A stretch of DNA of 43,951 bases from Desulforapulum autotrophicum. Lineage in GTDB: Bacteria > Desulfobacterota > Desulfobacteria > Desulfobacterales > Desulfolunaceae. The notes under the pieces were generated by a model that searched no databases, was not told the DNA's origin, and saw only the letters and a program-made list of their open reading frames with translations. The DNA lies in the NCBI GenBank assembly GCA_020723285.1, contig DYJE01000038.1, forward strand, positions 1 through 43,951. Reading direction: 5' to 3'. Positions within the stretch are counted from its first letter, which is position 1; each line of letters opens with the position of its first letter. Made by a program: the position numbers and the translations under genes. Below are positions 32,852 to 39,401 of this stretch, piece by piece.

Positions 32852-33475
32852 TTATAATGAATCGGCCACGGTGATCCCGGCGGCCTCCATCTCCTCTATG
32901 GCGGCCTTCACCGTATCAGGGGCGATGCCCCGGCAGGCGTCAAGGTTCACCACCACGTCAAATCCTGCGTGACGGAGCTGGAGGGCCGTGGTTTTCACAC
33001 AGTAGTCCGTGGCGAGCCCGCCCACAAGAACCGTTTCGATGGTGTTGCACCGCAGGAATTCGATGACTCCGGTGCTCTGGCGGCCTTCAAGGTCGTGGTA
33101 ACAGGCTCCGTAGGGGTGCATGTCCGGTTCCATTCCTTTCTGGACGAAGAAGTCGTAGTCCGAAGGATGTGGAAGACCGTCGATCAGTTCATGGCCCCTT
33201 GTGCCGACAATGCAGTGGGCGTTCCAGCGGATATCCACATGGGGTCCGTCGACTTTTGAAAACTGGGGTTTTCCCTCTCCGGCGAGCCACACGGCGTTGG
33301 CGGGGTGGGCGTCCTTGGAGCCGATCCGCAGCCGGGCAAGTCCTGCCTGCCGGTTAAGCGCTCCTGCCAGGGTTTCGCCTCCCTCGACGGGGAGTTCGCC
33401 CGGGCAGAGTGGCGTGAAACCTTTCTGGACGTCCACGTCGAAACTCGCTGTCGTTTCTTTTACGATGTTTTTCAT
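32852..33475 (-). CDS. pncA: Nicotinamidase
   Basis: Hydrolyses nicotinamide to nicotinate and ammonia. The 207-residue protein has the catalytic triad Asp15 (FDVDVQKGF), Lys113 (FVQKGMEPD) and Cys159 (GLATDYCVKT), with metal ligands in KDAHP (Asp55, His57) and a further histidine nearby (WNAHC). ATG 33475 is chosen because a clear GGAGGT ribosome binding site lies six to eleven bases upstream. It is divergent from nrtR and shares the intergenic regulatory region with it. Confidence 0.94.
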   Translation of the reverse strand: MKNIVKETTASFDVDVQKGFTPLCPGELPVEGGETLAGALNRQAGLARLRIGSKDAHPANAVWLAGEGKPQFSKVDGPHVDIRWNAHCIVGTRGHELIDGLPHPSDYDFFVQKGMEPDMHPYGACYHDLEGRQSTGVIEFLRCNTIETVLVGGLATDYCVKTTALQLRHAGFDVVVNLDACRGIAPDTVKAAIEEMEAAGITVADSL

Positions 33476-33508
33476 AAGCCACCTCCATTTAAGAGTCAAT
33501 GTGACACT

Positions 33509-33537
33509 ATATTAAGGTTCGTACATTCAAAAGTCAA
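33509..33537 (-). promoter_or_regulatory. Candidate promoter of pncA-pncB
   Basis: On the minus strand TTGACT (33532-33537) is followed after 17 bp by TAATAT (33509-33514). A TGACAC/GTGTCA motif (33502-33507), also present in the nearby inverted repeat, overlaps the expected transcription start. Confidence 0.6.
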
Positions 33538-33561
33538 TAAATTATGTTTTAAAATTAATAA

Positions 33562-33608
33562 AATGTCTTTGTGTCATTTTATCATTGCATAAATGACACA
33601 AAGACATT
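33562..33608. promoter_or_regulatory. Candidate NrtR operator (18-bp inverted repeat)
   Basis: AATGTCTTTGTGTCATTT (33562-33579) and AAATGACACAAAGACATT (33591-33608) are perfect reverse complements separated by 11 bp. The position between divergent pncA and nrtR, and the overlap with the nrtR promoter, fit an operator for NrtR. No T-run follows, so it is not a terminator. Confidence 0.65.
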
Positions 33609-33613
33609 AATAT
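33585..33613 (+). promoter_or_regulatory. Candidate promoter of nrtR
   Basis: TTGCAT (33585-33590) and TAATAT (33608-33613) are spaced by 17 bp, and the right arm of the inverted repeat fills the spacer. The -10 is identical to that proposed for pncA. The -35 is weak. Confidence 0.5.
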
Positions 33614-33648
33614 GGAATCAAAAAAACACAAAAACGAAAAGGACGACC

Positions 33649-34344
33649 ATGAACAACGCGCATCAGATCCAGACATCGGTAGACCCCGTGATCTTCACGG
33701 TTTTTGACATGAAGCTCCATATCCTTCTCGTCAAGAGAAACATCGAACCGTACAAGGACTGCTGGGCCCTTCCCGGCGGGCTGGTGGACGAAAAGCTCGA
33801 CCAGGACCTCCACTCGGCGGCATTGCGGAAGCTCAAGGAAAAGACGAACGTCACCACCCATTACCTCGAACAGGTGGAAACCCTGGGCAGCGCCAGCCGG
33901 GACCCCAGGGGCTGGTCGGTCACCGTGGTTTACTTCGCCCTGGTCACCGTGCCGGAAGAAAACCTTTCGGCGGCCCACGGGGCGTCGGAAGTCCGCTGGG
34001 AGGAAGTCGGGAAAAACGGCGTGGCCGTGCCCCTTGCCTTTGACCATGAAAAGCTGGTGAAGGCCGCTGTGGAACGGCTGAGGGCCAAGGTGAGCTACAC
34101 CACCGTGGCGGCGGGACTTCTGGCCGAGCCGTTCACCTTTCTTGACCTCCAGAATATACACGAAATCATCCTTAACCGGAAGGTTGAAAAGAAATCCCTG
34201 ATGCGGCGCTACGAAAGCTCAGAACTCCTCACGGAAGTCAACGAAACACGGAAAGAAGGGCGCATGAGGCCGGCGAAACTCTACCGGCTGAAAGACCGGG
34301 AAACCGTCCACTATTTTGTGAGAACCATGGAAGGGCCGAGGTAA
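33649..34344 (+). CDS. nrtR: NrtR-type Nudix transcriptional regulator
   Basis: Regulator of NAD metabolism: an N-terminal Nudix domain senses ADP-ribose-type ligands and a C-terminal winged helix binds DNA. The chosen ATG 33649 gives 231 residues. The Nudix box region (residues 43-68, CWALPGGLVDEKL then ALRKLKEKTNV) has lost catalytic glutamates: the REUxEE core reads RKLKEK. That loss fits a ligand sensor without hydrolase activity. The winged-helix part includes LTEVNETRKEGRMRPAKLYRL near the end. It is divergent from pncA-pncB, and the J-domain gene follows after 29 bp. Confidence 0.92.
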   Translation: MNNAHQIQTSVDPVIFTVFDMKLHILLVKRNIEPYKDCWALPGGLVDEKLDQDLHSAALRKLKEKTNVTTHYLEQVETLGSASRDPRGWSVTVVYFALVTVPEENLSAAHGASEVRWEEVGKNGVAVPLAFDHEKLVKAAVERLRAKVSYTTVAAGLLAEPFTFLDLQNIHEIILNRKVEKKSLMRRYESSELLTEVNETRKEGRMRPAKLYRLKDRETVHYFVRTMEGPR

Positions 34345-34373
34345 AAAGGGGCCCTGAAAAAAAGGAGGCGGCC

Positions 34374-35444
34374 ATGAATCCGAGACTTGTCACTTTGTCC
34401 GCGCTGACCGGACTCGACATCCTGAACATCCGGGAGCCGGAACGGCTGTTCACGGGAGATATGGACTCTCTGAAAAAAGAGTACAGACACCTGGCCGTTC
34501 TCTGGCACCCGGACCGGAGTCGATTGGAGGACGCAGATGCCGTGTTCGCCCACATCCACAGTCTTTTCGACCTCGCCGTCGCTAAACTCGGCCACGGCGA
34601 ATGGGACATTCCGGGGCACCTCACCGTGAAAGATACGGACAGGAAAACGTTTCGATTCCGTTACCGCAGACGTTTCGCCTTCGAGCTTGGCGAAACGGTG
34701 GTCGGCGACACCTTCGCGGCCTTTTTCGTGGAGCCGGAGCACAAAGCGCTCTTCGACAACGCCGTCCGGAGGATTAAATATTTCACCTTCGCATCCGACG
34801 CGATGAAGAGGGAAGTGTCACGCTACCTTCCGGCAATCCGGAAAACATTTGAAACACAGGACGGCCGCCATGTCCTGGTGACCGGGAAACAAAGGGACAT
34901 GATCCGCCTGAGGGATATCCTTGACCATTACACGGCCAAGGGTTTTCCGGACCAGTGGCCCCGGCACGCGGCGTGGATCCAGAGCACCCTGAACAACCTG
35001 TGCTGTTACCTGGAATACGCCGGCCTGACCCACAACGACATCTCACCGGACACCTACTATATCTCACCTTCGGACCACAGCGGCTCACTCCTGGGCGGAT
35101 GGTGGTATTCCGAACCTGTGGGCAACGAACTCAAGGCTCTGCCCCTTCGGACATACGACCTGATGGCCATGGACACGGCAATGAAAACGTTCGCCAGCGT
35201 CAGGACGGATCTCGAACTGGCCAAGGCCACGGGCCGCGAAGTTGCGGGGCGGGGTTCGGGGTTGACGATTTCAAGCGGAACCGGAGTTCCCGAGGCCATG
35301 GCACAATGGCTGAGGTTTCCGACCACGGGAGACGCCGTGACGGATTACAGGATCTGGCGTCAAAAGATCCTTATCGAGAGTTTCGGCGGCTACGCGTTCG
35401 TGGAACTCAACCTGAAAGCGGAGGACGTTTATCCGGAAAAATAA
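34374..35444 (+). CDS. J-domain protein fused to a pseudokinase-like domain
   Basis: A 356-residue protein of unknown function. Residues about 28-70 form a J-domain-like helical unit with the hallmark HPD at 45-47 (YRHLAVLWHPDR), which in DnaJ proteins stimulates Hsp70 ATPase. The rest resembles a protein-kinase fold: a GETVVGDTFAAFFV strand-turn (106-119) and a catalytic-loop-like HNDISPDTYYI (220-230), followed by LLGGWWYSEP where kinases have the metal-binding DFG. The aspartate there is replaced by glycine, so a pseudokinase is likely. GGAGG precedes ATG 34374. It is probably cotranscribed with nrtR, and the vWA-like and PurA-like genes follow. The kinase relationship is a judgement by eye. 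Confidence 0.65.
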   Translation: MNPRLVTLSALTGLDILNIREPERLFTGDMDSLKKEYRHLAVLWHPDRSRLEDADAVFAHIHSLFDLAVAKLGHGEWDIPGHLTVKDTDRKTFRFRYRRRFAFELGETVVGDTFAAFFVEPEHKALFDNAVRRIKYFTFASDAMKREVSRYLPAIRKTFETQDGRHVLVTGKQRDMIRLRDILDHYTAKGFPDQWPRHAAWIQSTLNNLCCYLEYAGLTHNDISPDTYYISPSDHSGSLLGGWWYSEPVGNELKALPLRTYDLMAMDTAMKTFASVRTDLELAKATGREVAGRGSGLTISSGTGVPEAMAQWLRFPTTGDAVTDYRIWRQKILIESFGGYAFVELNLKAEDVYPEK

Positions 35445-35520
35445 CCGGGCACTACAGGGATATCCGGGGGCTTTTGAAAATCAACATCCGAAGTAATCTG
35501 TAACGCGGTTAGTGAAACCT

Positions 35521-35550
35521 GTAGGTCGGCTTGAGGGACGAAAGCCGACG
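35521..35550. repeat. GTAGGTCGG hairpin repeat, copy C
   Basis: GTAGGTCGGCTTGAGGGACG followed by AAAGCCGACG, same family as copies A, B and D. It lies in the gap between the J-domain and vWA-like genes, inverted relative to copy D. Confidence 0.7.
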
Positions 35551-35597
35551 GTCGCTGGCCATTGAGAAGGAGGCAGAAATATTTAAAGGATCGTGCC

Positions 35598-35632
35598 ATT
35601 TGTCGGGTTTCGTTCCGCAACCCGACCTACGA
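35598..35632. repeat. GTAGGTCGG hairpin repeat, copy D
   Basis: On the minus strand GTCGTAGGTCGGGTTGCGGA then ACGAAACCCGACAAATGG. Sequence flanking it (GGATCG..CCATTTGTCGG) is shared with copy A, so the repeat unit extends past the hairpin by about 15 bp. Confidence 0.7.
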
Positions 35633-35699
35633 CAAACAGTCGTTAAAAGCAACAAAGTCAATAAAAACGGGAACAAACGAAAGAAACAAGGAGGACACC

Positions 35700-36620
35700 A
35701 TGGGTTCAGGACGATTTACCGACACGGACTGGGCGGCTTACACCGCAACGAGAACAAAGGGAAAATCACGGGCCGAGGTTTTCAGCGCACGCAGCCTCGA
35801 TCCGTCCCTCGATCCACGGGGCGTTTCGGTCAGGGAATCCAGAGATTCGAAGGACAACCCCAGCAGCCACGCCATCATCATCGACATCGACGTGACCGGT
35901 TCCATGGGAATGCTGGCCGAAGTGATGGTGAGGGAAGGCTGCCACACCCTGGCCACGGAGATCTACGCGAGGAAACCCGTGCCCGATCCCCACATCATGT
36001 TCATGGCCAACGGCGACGTGGAGTACGACAGGGCGCCCCTTCAGGTGACCCAGTTCGAGGCCGATATCCGGATCGCGGAACAGCTGGGAAAAATCTGGCT
36101 GGAAGGGGGAGGCGGCGGAAACAGCTACGAAAGTTATCTTCTTCCCTGGTATTTCGCGGCCATGCACACGTCCATCGACTGCTTCGAAAAACGGGGACGG
36201 AAAGGCTACCTGTTCACCGCGGGAGACGAGGAGCCCCAGATGGTCCTGAAAGCTTCGGAGATCACGAAGGTCACCGGCGAAAAGGCCCAGCACGACCTGA
36301 CAGCCCACGACCTTCTCACGGCGGTTTCCCGCTCCTACCATGTCTTTCACCTGATGGTGGAGGAGGGAAACCACTTCCGGCACGCCGGAGACAGGGTGGC
36401 GGCCAAATGGGCGGATCTTATGGGCCAGAGGGCCATCCGCCTTTCCGATCACCGGAAAATGGCCGAAGTCATCGTTTCCGCCATCCAGGTCACAGAAGGC
36501 GTGGCCAAAAAAGATGTGGCGGCATCCTGGAAAGGCGAGACAGCCCTGGTGGTGAGAAAGGCCGTGGACTCGCTGCCCGTAAGACGGCGCGCCGATTCCG
36601 GCGTGGTACGTTTCATATAA
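35700..36620 (+). CDS. vWA-like protein with D-x-T-G-S metal site
   Basis: A 306-residue protein of unknown function. The region AIIIDIDVTGSMGMLAEVM (about 58-76) reads as the first strand and metal-ion-dependent adhesion site of a von Willebrand A domain in the D-x-T-x-S variant (Asp64, Thr66, Ser68). A glycine-rich GGGGGNSYESYLLPWYFA segment follows in the middle, where vWA domains carry the second metal-site threonine/serine, and GYLFTAGDEEPQ supplies a plausible third-site aspartate. No signal peptide or membrane helix. ATG 35700 is fixed by AAGGAGG upstream; the open frame runs further back into the repeat. The third gene downstream of nrtR, it is followed by the PurA-like gene. Confidence 0.72.
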   Translation: MGSGRFTDTDWAAYTATRTKGKSRAEVFSARSLDPSLDPRGVSVRESRDSKDNPSSHAIIIDIDVTGSMGMLAEVMVREGCHTLATEIYARKPVPDPHIMFMANGDVEYDRAPLQVTQFEADIRIAEQLGKIWLEGGGGGNSYESYLLPWYFAAMHTSIDCFEKRGRKGYLFTAGDEEPQMVLKASEITKVTGEKAQHDLTAHDLLTAVSRSYHVFHLMVEEGNHFRHAGDRVAAKWADLMGQRAIRLSDHRKMAEVIVSAIQVTEGVAKKDVAASWKGETALVVRKAVDSLPVRRRADSGVVRFI

Positions 36621-36655
36621 TACGATTTTCAGATCGCAGTGACGTTATGATGCAA

Positions 36656-36676
36656 GGGCGAACCTTGTGTTCGCCC
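36656..36676. repeat. GGGCGAAC hairpin
   Basis: A perfect 8-bp stem, GGGCGAAC and GTTCGCCC, with loop CTTGT, in the 106-bp gap between the vWA-like and PurA-like genes. No T-run follows, so it is more like a REP-type element or mRNA processing hairpin than a terminator. Confidence 0.6.
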
Positions 36677-36726
36677 GAGATTAACACCGTGTCACTCAAA
36701 GTGGCAATTAGCCCAGGAGGAAAACC

Positions 36727-37938
36727 ATGGAAAAGAAAGCTTGGGCCGTGATCGGTTCCGGTTTCGGAGACGAAGGAAAAGGACTGATGACCGACGCGAT
36801 TTCTGCGGGATTCGGCGGCGGCTGTCTTGTGGTCCGGTTCAACGGCGGAGCCCAGGCCGGACATACCGTGACCCTGGCCTCCGGAGAACGGCATGTGTTC
36901 GGCCATTTCGGGGCCGGGACCCTGGCCGGAGCGCCGACGTTCCTCAGCCGTTTCTTCGTGGTGAACCCCATCCTTTTCCTCAAGGAGAGGGCGCAGCTAA
37001 TAAAAACCGTTAAAGGAAATCTCCCCGAAGTTTACGCGGACAGGGACGCCCTGTTGTCCACCCCCTGGGACATGATGATCAACCAGGCGATAGAACAGTC
37101 AAGGGGTGGAGCACGGCACGGAAGCTGCGGCATCGGATTCGGGGAAACCATTGAACGCTGCCTTTCCCCGATTTACCGGACAACCGTTAACGATCTTTCG
37201 GACATGGGGGGATTGATAAAGAAGCTCAACCTCATCCGGGACCGCTACGTTCCGGAACGGTTGAAAGCCATAGGTCTTAACCGGCTTCCTTCGCCCTTCG
37301 ACACCGTATTGACGGACCCTGAGGTTCTCAGGAATTTCGCCGAGGACGCATCCCTTTTCGAAAACAGGGTGACGGTCACCGATGCCGGGATACTGAACAA
37401 GACCGAAAGAATCGTCTTCGAAGGAGCCCAGGGACTGCTTCTTGACGAATACCACCGCTGGTTTCCCCATGTAACGCGGTCGAGGACAGGTCTTGCCAAC
37501 GTTCTCATCCTCGCCCGGGAAGCGGGAATCAAAAGGATCGACGTATCGTACATGGCCCGCGCCTACCTGACCCGGCACGGCACGGGTCCGCTGCCCTTCG
37601 AGGTTCCTGAAAAACCCTACGAAGGCATCGTGGATCTGACCAACATCCCCAACGCCTACCAGGGGGCTCTCCGTTTCGCGTGGATGAACCTTGACCTTCT
37701 CTCCGAGACTGTAGCGAACGATCTGGGGCAGGCCCGAAACATGGACATCCGGCCGGAACTCGTCGTCACCTGTGTGGACCAGGTGGGGGATTCACTGTCT
37801 TTCGTGAACGGAAACCGCCTGCGGGTATCAAGACCGGCAGACGCGATCCGCCTCGCCTGCGCAAGGCTTGGTTTCAGCCGTTGCAGGATCAGCGAAGGCC
37901 CGACGCGGGAAACGGTGTCCAAACTTTCGGTTCAGTGA
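36727..37938 (+). CDS. Divergent adenylosuccinate synthetase-like (PurA-like) enzyme
   Basis: A 403-residue member of the adenylosuccinate synthetase superfamily, which joins aspartate to a purine nucleotide using GTP. The nucleotide loop is GFGDEGKG (12-19, the usual tryptophan replaced by phenylalanine) with the catalytic aspartate Asp15 retained; the second motif RFNGGAQAGHTV has the catalytic histidine His46. FEGAQGLLLDEYHRWFPHVT (231-250) and ARAYLTRHGTGPLPFE (277-292) match further PurA motifs. It is shorter than housekeeping PurA (about 430) and diverges in the middle, so it is probably a paralogue with another substrate. PurZ of Z-genome phages is an alternative relative, but PurZ is reported to lack this aspartate. 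AGGAGG precedes the start. It ends the nrtR-strand cassette. Confidence 0.8.
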   Translation: MEKKAWAVIGSGFGDEGKGLMTDAISAGFGGGCLVVRFNGGAQAGHTVTLASGERHVFGHFGAGTLAGAPTFLSRFFVVNPILFLKERAQLIKTVKGNLPEVYADRDALLSTPWDMMINQAIEQSRGGARHGSCGIGFGETIERCLSPIYRTTVNDLSDMGGLIKKLNLIRDRYVPERLKAIGLNRLPSPFDTVLTDPEVLRNFAEDASLFENRVTVTDAGILNKTERIVFEGAQGLLLDEYHRWFPHVTRSRTGLANVLILAREAGIKRIDVSYMARAYLTRHGTGPLPFEVPEKPYEGIVDLTNIPNAYQGALRFAWMNLDLLSETVANDLGQARNMDIRPELVVTCVDQVGDSLSFVNGNRLRVSRPADAIRLACARLGFSRCRISEGPTRETVSKLSVQ

Positions 37939-38055
37939 TGGTGAAATTGGGTTTTTACTTCTCAGAAAGTTGGGTAAATATTCGCCTACTACTTAATGAA
38001 GTGCCCCTGTTGCAGGGTCACACCTAACCTAAAATTCATAATGATGATCAGATCA

Positions 38056-38667
38056 TTATTTCTTATGTTTTTTTAAGTAAGACCTGACTTCCTGAATTGT
38101 ATTAACATCGGCACCTTCCAACATTTGGGTCAATGCTTCATCGATTTCTAAAGAGGGCTTGTTAAAATCCAGCTTCATTATTACGGGCAAATGAAAATAT
38201 TCATTACTAGGTGGAGTAGCAAGATAAATAGCAATTATTTTCAAACTACCGTCAGGATAATAATCTTTGAAAGACATTGCTTCAATATTATCACAATACC
38301 AAGATCTTTTTTCATCATCATGACCACAAGTATCAAATGCACTTTTAATTTTCCCATTTCGATCAAAAAGTAAAACAGTGCAAGTCGAAGGGTTTTTGTC
38401 AGAAGAATCTCTTCCCCCAGATACAACATAAAAAACTTTGGATTGTTTGATAAGTTTAAAATATTGTCCATTATATAGCTCAACTTGGTTTTTATTCTTA
38501 ATCAGCTTGGCAATTCCATCTTGTGACTTTGCCACCATCTTTTCAGCTTCAACCACTCCAATAGGTTTTACCTTAACCTTTAGGGATTCATTTTCCAAAG
38601 CATAGACATGATCGCATATTAAAAAAATGGCGATTATTGTTAGTATACTATAAATTTTATTTCGCAT
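38056..38667 (-). CDS. Secreted immunity candidate (second copy, I2)
   Basis: A 203-residue protein of unknown family. The N-terminus from ATG 38667 (MRNKIYSILTIIAIFLICDHVYA) is a clear signal peptide, so the mature protein should be periplasmic, where a muramidase effector acts. It shares with the neighbouring 39401 gene product the length, the signal peptide and a central pattern (MSFKDYYPDGSLKIIAIY against [18 protein letters not shown]). Its start overlaps the end of an orphan muramidase tail, as a cognate immunity gene would. An upstream ATG (38682) is also possible. Strongly AT-rich. Function is inferred from context. Confidence 0.65.
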   Translation of the reverse strand: MRNKIYSILTIIAIFLICDHVYALENESLKVKVKPIGVVEAEKMVAKSQDGIAKLIKNKNQVELYNGQYFKLIKQSKVFYVVSGGRDSSDKNPSTCTVLLFDRNGKIKSAFDTCGHDDEKRSWYCDNIEAMSFKDYYPDGSLKIIAIYLATPPSNEYFHLPVIMKLDFNKPSLEIDEALTQMLEGADVNTIQEVRSYLKKHKK

Positions 38668-38815
38668 ATTTACTATAAGCATCCCGCATTTTAGTGTCAT
38701 ATTTGTTCTTCCAAAAATCTTTACCATTATATTTTTTAGCAAACATCGCCCAGTCTTTCTTTGCGAGAGCATTTTTTAAAACTGACCATTTTACACTTCC
38801 ATTAACGTTTCCTTT
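38657..38815 (-). pseudogene. Orphan C-terminal tail of an N-acetylmuramidase effector
   Basis: A 52-codon open stretch without a usable start codon, following an in-frame stop. Its end reads LAKKDWAMFAKKYNGKDFW then KNKYDTKMRDAYSKYAK and stop. This lines up with the C-terminus of the full muramidase effector upstream ([20 protein letters not shown] then [16 protein letters not shown]), including the YNG and N-Y-x-T positions. It is therefore the 3' remnant of a second, different effector that was replaced, left in front of its immunity gene. The first bases overlap the 3' end of the first immunity gene. It is not expected to be translated by itself. Confidence 0.8.
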
Positions 38816-39401
38816 TTAAATTATTTAGTGCATCTTTCATATTTCGAACCCCAATACCTGTGGCTTTAAATGATAATGTTTGATTGAATACAAATTTTTT
38901 TGAAGAAGGCTTATACACATACACGGCAACTTCTGGCTCAATAGATTTGTTTCCAGATATAAAAAAATCATATAAGGCTATGATATCATTTGCTTTATCT
39001 GAGTTTATATCTTTAAAACTTAAAGCTACAATACCATTACATGGTAGCTCATCATCGTCATCCATGAATTCACATAAGTCTTGTAAAAAACAATATTTTG
39101 GTATTGTTAAAATTCTAATCACGCATTTACGAGAACGTCCGGGTTCTATTGGGACATATGTAAATGGAACAATTGCATACTCTTTTTTGAATACTCTGAA
39201 TTTAAAAGTTTGATCATTTTGAATTTCAATAATCAAATCACTTTCTTTCTTAGAACCAGCAACTATATAAGCGGTCTTTGTTGAATAATCCTTGTATATT
39301 TGATCAATGACAGATGAAGGTAAATTCTTATCGAAAGCAAAACTGGCCTCTTCCTGCGTTAAAAAAAGAATAACGATAATGAACAAAAAAATATTTTTCA
39401 T
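38802..39401 (-). CDS. Secreted immunity candidate for the muramidase effector (I1)
   Basis: A 199-residue protein with a strong signal peptide ([22 protein letters not shown]), predicted periplasmic. Its ATG overlaps the stop of the LysM-muramidase effector in an ATGA junction. Four cysteines (in [15 protein letters not shown] and LPCNG) could form disulfides. The C-terminal half shares the ALSFKD...DIIALY pattern with the second immunity candidate downstream. No characterised family recognised; the role as muramidase inhibitor is inferred from position, export signal and coupling. AT-rich. Confidence 0.7.
   Translation of the reverse strand: MKNIFLFIIVILFLTQEEASFAFDKNLPSSVIDQIYKDYSTKTAYIVAGSKKESDLIIEIQNDQTFKFRVFKKEYAIVPFTYVPIEPGRSRKCVIRILTIPKYCFLQDLCEFMDDDDELPCNGIVALSFKDINSDKANDIIALYDFFISGNKSIEPEVAVYVYKPSSKKFVFNQTLSFKATGIGVRNMKDALNNLKRKR

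Noticed and set aside
33562-33608. Terminator reading of the 18-bp inverted repeat
   Set aside because: It lies between divergent genes, has no T-run on either strand and overlaps a candidate promoter.
33649-34344. Active Nudix hydrolase or PRPP-linked enzyme for the Nudix gene
   Set aside because: Key catalytic glutamates of the Nudix box are replaced (RKLKEK core), and a C-terminal winged helix plus divergent pncA point to NrtR.
35531-36751. A 406-codon open frame on the plus strand overlapping the vWA-like gene
   Set aside because: Its translation is arginine/glycine/histidine-rich with no motifs, typical of a wrong frame, and the alternative frame has a proper ribosome binding site and vWA motifs.
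36727-37938. Assignment of the PurA-like gene as PurZ (2-aminoadenine genome biosynthesis)
   Set aside because: The PurA catalytic aspartate is retained in GFGDEGKG, and no DNA polymerase or dATP hydrolase of a Z-genome phage is nearby.
37939-38055. Bidirectional terminator between the PurA-like gene and the effector operon
   Set aside because: Only a 5-bp CCCTG/CAGGG stem is visible and there is no T-run.
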